In this document: positions 58,206 to 64,000 of the stretch, one piece after another
Position numbering within the stretch: the stretch's first letter is position 1
Layout: each line of letters opens with the position of its first letter
Source of the DNA: Bacteroidota bacterium
GTDB lineage: Bacteria > Bacteroidota > Ignavibacteria > Kryptoniales > JAKASW01
NCBI GenBank assembly: GCA_021825585.1
Contig: JAKAGT010000001.1
Location: 1-64,000, forward strand
Length of the DNA stretch: 64,000 bases
Direction of reading: 5' to 3'
Notes under the pieces: model-generated
What the model was told of the DNA's origin: nothing
Seen by the model: only the letters and a program-made list of their open reading frames with translations
Databases searched by the model: none
Program-made: the position numbers and the translations under genes

Positions 58206-59588
58206 TTACGACACCATTCCGATTACTGTTTGATACATCGAGTCGGCAGTGGTCACGACTTTTGCGGCCGCCTCGAACGAATGTTGAAACTGAATCATGT
58301 TCGTCAGCTCCTGGTCCAGCGAAACGCCGGAAATTGACGTCTGGAATGCCGTCAGCTGGTTCTGCTGAATTTGCAGTGTCTGGACGCTGTTCGAAGCGTT
58401 CTGGGAAGCAGTGCCTACCTGATTCACCAATGCCTGATAGGCATCCATGATAGACTGCCCGTTGCCCATCACCGGCGCGTTCAGGACGTTTGCCATGGCG
58501 GCAGCATTCTCGCCGTTGCCGGGATCTCCGTTGGACGATGCGGCGATATTGTTGAGGTTGTTCAGGATATCAGGAGAAATCGCAATGCTGCCGGCGCTTG
58601 TTCCCTGGAAGAAAGTCTTACCCGTCTGCGCCGCGGCGCCTCCGGCCGGGAGCGTATATCCGGCGGAGTTGAAGGCATTGACCGTCTTTACCAGTGTGTT
58701 GGCTATTGAGTCGAGCTGACTCGAGAAAGAAGGGATTAAATTATCGTATGAATTGAGAAGTCCGGCTATTTCGCCCGACGAGACTGTGGCCGGGACGGTG
58801 GAATCAGATCTCCCGATGGTAATCCCGGAAGCCGTCTGAGTCATTTTGAAATTGAATGCCGTTCCCGCGGCAACCAGCACCGCGCCCCCCGCAGTCACGT
58901 TGGTAGTTCCGTTCGCGTCGGTTACCACCTTGACGTTTATCAGATTGCTCAACTGCGTGACCGCATTGTTCAGCTGGTCCTGCAAATCCGACGAGGCACC
59001 TGATGTCCCCGAGTTCGCGAGGATCTGCTTGTTTATTCCTGCGATCGTGCCGGCCAGCTGGTTTATTTTCGTGACATCGGAGCCGATTTGCTGGCCCACC
59101 TGGTAGCTGGCGTCCGTCAGTTGATTATTCAGAGAATTGAAAGTTGTCGCGACGTTCTGACCCGCCTGCAGAACCGTCTGCCTGACACCCGCATCTTCGG
59201 GAGTCTGTGAAAGGGTTTGAAATGCACCGAACAACGCATTGAGCTGGGCCACAAGTCCGCTGGTGGAATTTGAAGTCTCGTTGAATATCCCTTCAACCGT
59301 CGAGCCCACCTGCTGCTCTATGTTTGCCTGGCTCAGATCGGAATTCATATTCGTGACCTGCTCGTTGACAAATGCATCCCTGATGCCCTTGATGCCGGTT
59401 ATCGTCACTCCACTCCCGACGTAGCCGTAGCTCATCTGAATCGGAGCCGATGCCTCCGTCATCACTTCCTGCCTGGTGTAGCCGTCTGTGTTCGCGTTGG
59501 CAATGTTGTGCGCGGTCGTATCAAGCTCCGCCTGACTTGTCATCAGGGCGCCGCTTCCTATGTTCAATATGCTGTTCAGTCCGCCCAT
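58206..59588 (-). CDS. flgK: flagellar hook-associated protein 1
   Basis: SILNIGSGALMTSQAELDTTAHNIANANTDGYTRQEV; C-terminal MIQFQHSFEAAAKVVTTADSMYQTVIGMV. Confidence 0.95.
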   Translation of the reverse strand: MGGLNSILNIGSGALMTSQAELDTTAHNIANANTDGYTRQEVMTEASAPIQMSYGYVGSGVTITGIKGIRDAFVNEQVTNMNSDLSQANIEQQVGSTVEGIFNETSNSTSGLVAQLNALFGAFQTLSQTPEDAGVRQTVLQAGQNVATTFNSLNNQLTDASYQVGQQIGSDVTKINQLAGTIAGINKQILANSGTSGASSDLQDQLNNAVTQLSNLINVKVVTDANGTTNVTAGGAVLVAAGTAFNFKMTQTASGITIGRSDSTVPATVSSGEIAGLLNSYDNLIPSFSSQLDSIANTLVKTVNAFNSAGYTLPAGGAAAQTGKTFFQGTSAGSIAISPDILNNLNNIAASSNGDPGNGENAAAMANVLNAPVMGNGQSIMDAYQALVNQVGTASQNASNSVQTLQIQQNQLTAFQTSISGVSLDQELTNMIQFQHSFEAAAKVVTTADSMYQTVIGMVS

Positions 59589-59594
59589 AGTTTG

Positions 59595-60038
59595 CTAAGC
59601 CTTCTTGTCGACCAGTTTTCTTCTCCCGTCATCGGTGAGGATCCTGATATTCTGCCTGATAAAGCCGAGCGAATGCAGCAGCAAAACTCGGCTGATATTG
59701 TTCAGCTGGATGACTTTGGAAAAAGCTCTTTGAAAATCGAGGTGCAACCTTCGGTAGGCATGCGAATCAGCCTTGCCCAGTTTCTTTTCCAGGAGATCCG
59801 CATCGTTAAGGTCCTTACCGTTCAGTCCAAGCTGCTTCAGAAGCCACCCGCGTTCTTTTTCGACGACGCGGACGCGGTTCAGCACTTCGAGCTCTTCGCT
59901 AACCATGGACTGAATCGCGGCTGTATCGAGCCTCGATATTGCATCGTGCTTCTTGCCCAGTACTTCAGCCATTTTCCCGAATTCAACTGCCTCGGCAGCA
60001 GTGATTTCCATCAAACGTTTCTTGTCATCGTCCGTCAT
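59595..60038 (-). CDS. flgN: FlgN-like flagellar export chaperone
   Basis: helical 147-aa ORF directly upstream of flgK; LGKKHDAISRLDTAAIQSMVSEELEVLNRVRVVEKERGWLLKQL. Confidence 0.7.
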   Translation of the reverse strand: MTDDDKKRLMEITAAEAVEFGKMAEVLGKKHDAISRLDTAAIQSMVSEELEVLNRVRVVEKERGWLLKQLGLNGKDLNDADLLEKKLGKADSHAYRRLHLDFQRAFSKVIQLNNISRVLLLHSLGFIRQNIRILTDDGRRKLVDKKA

Positions 60039-60852
60039 TACTCACCTCACTACCGTCAAACATGTTCAAATAGTTCATCACTCGTTTTATGTAGTTCTGG
60101 GTCTCACCGTAGGGTGGAACTCCACCATACTGCTGCACAGCACCGGGTCCCGCATTGTACGAGGCCAGGGCCAGGGGAAGATTTCCGGAAAATTCATCGA
60201 GGAGGCTTTTCAGATATTTCGTGCCGCCCATGATATTCTCACGCGGGTCCATCGGGTTCGTAACGCCCATCTCCTTGGCTGTAGAATCGACGAGTTGCAT
60301 CAGACCTTTCGCATTCTTGGAAGAAACCGAATCGGCTTTTCCGGCCGATTCGGCTGCAATTACAGCTTTTATCAGGTTTGGTTGCAAATTGTATGCGCCT
60401 GCCGCTTCATTAATTATATCGGAGTATTTCCCCACATTCTCCAACAAAGAACCGGAACTATATGCTCTTATCTTCTGCAATGCGCCGAACGGAGCCTGCG
60501 AAGCGGGAAGATTCTGGAACGACATATTCCCATCGGTCGGCGGTGTCTGCGGGACCTGGGAGTCCAGGTTCTCACCGGTGAACTCCTTGTAAAGCATGCT
60601 CCCGATACCGAGCTCGCTGTTTTTCGCCATGTACTGGGCAAGCTTCATATTAAAGAGACCTGTCATTATGTCCTTGCCGAAGCCCTGTCCCGGTTTATCC
60701 TCCCCGTCAATATTCTCAGTCTCCTGCATCGACTTCAGCATATATTGCACGAAGATAGCCTCGAAATCCTTTACAGCCGCCTTCAGCTTGGTCTTCTGCT
60801 GTTCGGTCAGCTGAGGTTGAACGGGCGAGATATTTTCGTTGATCTTATCCAT
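60025..60852 (-). CDS. flgJ: FlgJ-type rod-binding domain fused to a lytic transglycosylase (SLT) domain
   Basis: LKAAVKDFEAIFVQYMLKSMQET…; SLT motifs IKAVIAAESAGKADSVSSKNAKGLMQLVDSTA, ALASYNAGPGAVQQYGGVPPYGETQNYIKRV. Confidence 0.9.
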   Translation of the reverse strand: MDKINENISPVQPQLTEQQKTKLKAAVKDFEAIFVQYMLKSMQETENIDGEDKPGQGFGKDIMTGLFNMKLAQYMAKNSELGIGSMLYKEFTGENLDSQVPQTPPTDGNMSFQNLPASQAPFGALQKIRAYSSGSLLENVGKYSDIINEAAGAYNLQPNLIKAVIAAESAGKADSVSSKNAKGLMQLVDSTAKEMGVTNPMDPRENIMGGTKYLKSLLDEFSGNLPLALASYNAGPGAVQQYGGVPPYGETQNYIKRVMNYLNMFDGSEVSNDGR

Positions 60853-60872
60853 TTGTGCCGGTCAATCTGGCC

Positions 60873-61973
60873 TTACATTATCACAAGTTCGGCCTTAAGT
60901 GCACCTGCCGCTTTCAACGCCTGGAATATCGCGATAATGTCGCGCGGCCTCACCTTCAGCGAGTTAAGTGCGGTGGCTATGCCCTGCACAGTCGCTGCAC
61001 CGTTGATTGCCACCATGGACGTACTCTCCTGGCTAACTTGTGCAGTTGCCGCCTGTGTGACGACAGTCTGACCCTGTGAAAAAGGTGCAGGCTGCGAGAT
61101 CACGGGATACGCCTGGATCTCGATGTTCAGATTCCCGTGTGAAATTGCGACCGGAAGTACGGTCACGTTCTGACCGACGACCACAGTTCCCGTTCTTTCA
61201 TTTATAACCACTCGCGCCACTACATCCGGGGCCACCTGGAGCGATTCGATCTGGGCGATGAACGGCACCAGTTTATCCCTGGTCTGGAAGGCGGGCGGTA
61301 CCTGCACGTTTATTGTCCCGCCATTAATCGCATCCGCAACAGTCGAGCCGATGCTCTGGTTGATTGCGTCGGCGACCCGGGTCGCGGTCATGAAGTCCTG
61401 CTGGAAAAGGACGATCGAGAGTTTCCAGTCGTTTACAAAATTTATCGGGGGCGCCTGCTGGACGATACCACCGTTGGGTATCCGGCCGGTAGTCGTGAAG
61501 TTCCTCTGTATTTCCGTGCCGGCAGCCCGTATATCGAAACCGCCAACCGACAGCGGACCCTGGGCAGTCGCATAAACCTTTCCGTCCTGGCCGATTAAAT
61601 CGGTCAGCAGGAGGGTTCCTCCTTGAAGGCTCGTCGCGTCGCCCATGGATGAAACCGTAACATCGACAGAGGCGCCGTTGCTTGAGAAAGGAGGAATCGA
61701 GGCCACGACCATTACGGCCGCAACGTTACGCATCCGAATCTGAGACTGAGTCACCGTGACGCCAAAGCGTTTCAGCATGCTTGCGACGGACTGCTGGGTA
61801 AATATGGACATCTGGGAATCGCCGCTCCCGTTCAGGCCTACTACGAGTCCGTAACCTATCACCTGGTAATCATTTACGCCTTTGACATACGCGATGTCTT
61901 TGATGCGGCTCGCGTCAGCAACAGATGCTATCAGAATAAGAATGATAAAAGCTCTCTTCATCACACACCTCAA
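60873..61973 (-). CDS. flgI: flagellar P-ring protein FlgI
   Basis: RIKDIAYVKGVNDYQVIGYGLVVGLNGSGDSQ…FTQQSVASMLKRFGV; GTALNSLKVRPRDIIAIFQALKAAGALKAELVIM. Confidence 0.96.
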   Translation of the reverse strand: MRCVMKRAFIILILIASVADASRIKDIAYVKGVNDYQVIGYGLVVGLNGSGDSQMSIFTQQSVASMLKRFGVTVTQSQIRMRNVAAVMVVASIPPFSSNGASVDVTVSSMGDATSLQGGTLLLTDLIGQDGKVYATAQGPLSVGGFDIRAAGTEIQRNFTTTGRIPNGGIVQQAPPINFVNDWKLSIVLFQQDFMTATRVADAINQSIGSTVADAINGGTINVQVPPAFQTRDKLVPFIAQIESLQVAPDVVARVVINERTGTVVVGQNVTVLPVAISHGNLNIEIQAYPVISQPAPFSQGQTVVTQAATAQVSQESTSMVAINGAATVQGIATALNSLKVRPRDIIAIFQALKAAGALKAELVIM

Positions 61974-62563
61974 AACAACCAGTGGAATAATTTCATCAGC
62001 CAGCCGGGGCTTTGCGATTGGTCGATAGACCCCGAGCCTTCGAATACAATCTTCGCATCCGCAATTTGTGATGAAAGGATAGAATTGTCTGGTTGGATAT
62101 CCGAGGGGCGAATGATACCGCTGAGTTTAAGCGTCTGGGATTGCCCGTTTATCGATATCAACCTGCTTCCCTCGATTTCCAGATTTCCGTATTGGTCAAC
62201 TTTTATGACGCGCGCGCTGATAGTAGTCTGGACACTGCCGGTCTCACTTGTTGAACCGGCGCCCTTGAATTCGTTGTCAGTTCCGATCTGCCCGCTGCCC
62301 GAAGGGAGATTCGCGGTGCCATAAGTTGCCGACCCGTTGAGGCCGATGGTGCTCTGCCTGCTTGTGTTGGTCGAGGCATCTTTCGATGCAGACGTCTGTT
62401 CCATGACGACAACCGTGACGGCATCTCCGACCTTCGATGCCTTGTAATCGGAGAAAAGCGAGTTGGCGGGATCCCTCATTACCTGACCGTGCGCCGCCCC
62501 GGCCACCAGAACCCCGGCTGCCAGGGAGGCAAACAAAATCATTATGCTATGCCTTTTCATCAT
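61970..62563 (-). CDS. flgH: flagellar L-ring protein FlgH
   Basis: SLFSDYKASKVGDAVTVVVMEQTSASKDAST; VDQYGNLEIEGSRLISINGQSQTLKLSGIIRPSDI. Confidence 0.95.
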   Translation of the reverse strand: MMKRHSIMILFASLAAGVLVAGAAHGQVMRDPANSLFSDYKASKVGDAVTVVVMEQTSASKDASTNTSRQSTIGLNGSATYGTANLPSGSGQIGTDNEFKGAGSTSETGSVQTTISARVIKVDQYGNLEIEGSRLISINGQSQTLKLSGIIRPSDIQPDNSILSSQIADAKIVFEGSGSIDQSQSPGWLMKLFHWLF

Positions 62564-62611
62564 TTAACTCCATTCCTAAAGTCTTTTTCCTTTTGTATAG
62601 TAAGTCGTTTT

Positions 62612-63322
62612 TCAGTTCACCAGGAGAACTTCGTCTTTGCCTATGACTTTGCCGCGAAGATTATCCCGGTATCCATTGGTGACTCGTATAACCTGGTCGA
62701 GCGTCCCGTTTTGGAGCGAAGTCCCCTGGTCGCTGACGACAATGTTGTTCGACCTTACTACGATTGTCACGTTGTCGCCGTACTTGACAAGAGGAACCGG
62801 TTCGAACATGTCGAATGTCAATGCCTTCCCGCTTTGTATCCATCTCGATGTCCATTTACCTCTCAGCTGGCTGAGTCTTGACACAGGGTTCATCAGATCG
62901 GTCGTCTCAGTTCGCACCGTGTTGATTTCATCGGCTCCAATTTCGGCGTGAGGCTGGATCGTCCGGGTGGACACGAGTATATCCTGGAAAGTCCTGACCT
63001 TCACGGTTACCGGAATTATCTGCGTAAAACCGCTCTCTCTATGTGCCGGAAGAGCCTTCACCAGGATAGTGACCAGTCCTTTCATGACGACTGAATTGGA
63101 AGAAGTAACGACAAGCTTCACTTCCTTGTACCCGACCTGATAGCTCGGCTTCAGGTCTTCAAACTGGATCGCAGTCTCAACGGAATCAGCCGTCGACCTC
63201 TTGATGTAATCTGCTACGGCGTTCTTCACCAATGTGCCGCTTACCGACTGGGCTTCAGCAGCAGCTGAGGCCAGAGCCAGGACACATATGACAGCCATTG
63301 TTAGAAAACCAACGCTTCTCAT
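62612..63322 (-). CDS. flgA: flagella basal body P-ring formation chaperone FlgA
   Basis: signal peptide; VRTFQDILVSTRTIQPHAEIGADEINTVRTETTDL; DNVTIVVRSNNIVVSDQGTSLQNGTLDQVIRVTNG. Confidence 0.9.
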   Translation of the reverse strand: MRSVGFLTMAVICVLALASAAAEAQSVSGTLVKNAVADYIKRSTADSVETAIQFEDLKPSYQVGYKEVKLVVTSSNSVVMKGLVTILVKALPAHRESGFTQIIPVTVKVRTFQDILVSTRTIQPHAEIGADEINTVRTETTDLMNPVSRLSQLRGKWTSRWIQSGKALTFDMFEPVPLVKYGDNVTIVVRSNNIVVSDQGTSLQNGTLDQVIRVTNGYRDNLRGKVIGKDEVLLVN

Positions 63323-63340
63323 TTCAACACCTCTGAATGG

Positions 63341-64000
63341 CTATGACGTCTTAAGGTTGTCGGCTAGCTGCATCATCGTGTTTGCAGTCTGTACCGCTTT
63401 GGAATTCAACTCGTATGCGCGCTCAGCCTCGATCATCTTCACCATTTCATCGACTATGGAGACATTCGAGGACTCGAGATACCCCTGCTGAATCCGGCCG
63501 AAACCGGTTGTATTTCCGTTGCCCAGGATTGGGGTGCCGGAGGCAACTGTTTCCTGGTACAGGTTGTTCCCGATGCCGTGCAGACCCGCAGGGTTCACAA
63601 ATTTTGTAAGCTGGAGTTGACCGAGCGTGACCGGGTTCGTCTGACCGGAAACCGTCGCCTGCACTGTTCCGTCGGCTGCCACCGCAATGGAAGTCGTGTC
63701 CTGCGGAATTGTAAACCCCGGCTCAACCAGGTATCCATCGGACGTCACCAGGTTCCCGTCTCCGGAGACCTTGAACGATCCGTCGCGCGTATAGGCCTCA
63801 GTCCCGTCCGGCATCCTCACGGTGAAGAAGCCGTCGCCCTGAATGGCAAAATCGAGCTGGTTCTGTGTGGGCGTGAGTTCCCCCTGGCTGAAATTCCGCG
63901 TCGTCGAGGACGGAATTGTTCCATCGCCGACTTCGAGCGGTGCAGGCGGCTCACTCCCCGGTTGACTCGAGACTCCCGTTGCTCTGATCGTCTGGTACAT
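63341..64000 (-). CDS. flgG: flagellar distal rod protein FlgG (5' part beyond window edge)
   Basis: FAIQGDGFFTVRMPDGTEAYTRDGSFKVSGDGNLVTSDGYLV; C-terminal VDEMVKMIEAERAYELNSKAVQTANTMMQLADNL. Confidence 0.93.
   Translation of the reverse strand: MYQTIRATGVSSQPGSEPPAPLEVGDGTIPSSTTRNFSQGELTPTQNQLDFAIQGDGFFTVRMPDGTEAYTRDGSFKVSGDGNLVTSDGYLVEPGFTIPQDTTSIAVAADGTVQATVSGQTNPVTLGQLQLTKFVNPAGLHGIGNNLYQETVASGTPILGNGNTTGFGRIQQGYLESSNVSIVDEMVKMIEAERAYELNSKAVQTANTMMQLADNLKTS

Noticed and set aside
59953-61071. 372-aa + strand ORF
   Set aside because: Antisense across flgN/flgJ/flgI; shadow frame.
1-64000. CRISPR array, prophage, transposase or rRNA
   Set aside because: No regularly spaced repeats, phage structural genes, transposase motifs or rRNA sequence noticed on reading; XerC at 3015-3950 sits in a housekeeping context, not a mobile element.

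Overview
The 64 kb window is ordinary-density bacterial chromosome, mostly coding. It comes from a Gram-negative, flagellated bacterium. T9SS-type C-terminal sorting domains (…NYPNPFNPTT…) and a fused LpxC-FabZ suggest the Ignavibacteria/Chlorobi side of Bacteroidota; this is inference, not tested. From left to right: (i) housekeeping and envelope blocks: hpf, xerC, topA, DUF494/smg, ybeY, csp, panB, lipoate ligase, lpxA, lpxC-fabZ, lpxD, two ompH/skp, bamA, uppS, comEC; (ii) a secreted-protein region with a four-CHRD-domain T9SS protein, a lipoprotein and a decayed or frameshifted beta-helix T9SS gene; (iii) a CapK-like/DUF362 pair; (iv) an accessory redox/signalling operon at about 30.7-38.1 kb: archaemetzincin, sigma54 response regulator, heme-motif histidine kinase, two glycine-cleavage-H-like proteins, NrfD/HybB-type and HybA-type subunits; (v) deoC, a YncE/phosphoesterase, a hybrid histidine kinase and a sortilin-like beta-propeller protein; (vi) two converging toxin-antitoxin loci; (vii) an OPT transporter; (viii) a flagellar operon (flgG, A, H, I, J, N, K, L, motA, motB, fliW, csrA) that runs into two response regulators and a TPR glycosyltransferase. 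The best candidate for an under-described system is the H-like-protein/HybAB/heme-sensor operon. It has no visible catalytic subunit, its H-like domains lack a normal lipoyl-lysine context, and a pair of GTTG-N7-CAAC palindromes phased 22 bp apart lies upstream. All calls come from reading the sequence; no database search was run.
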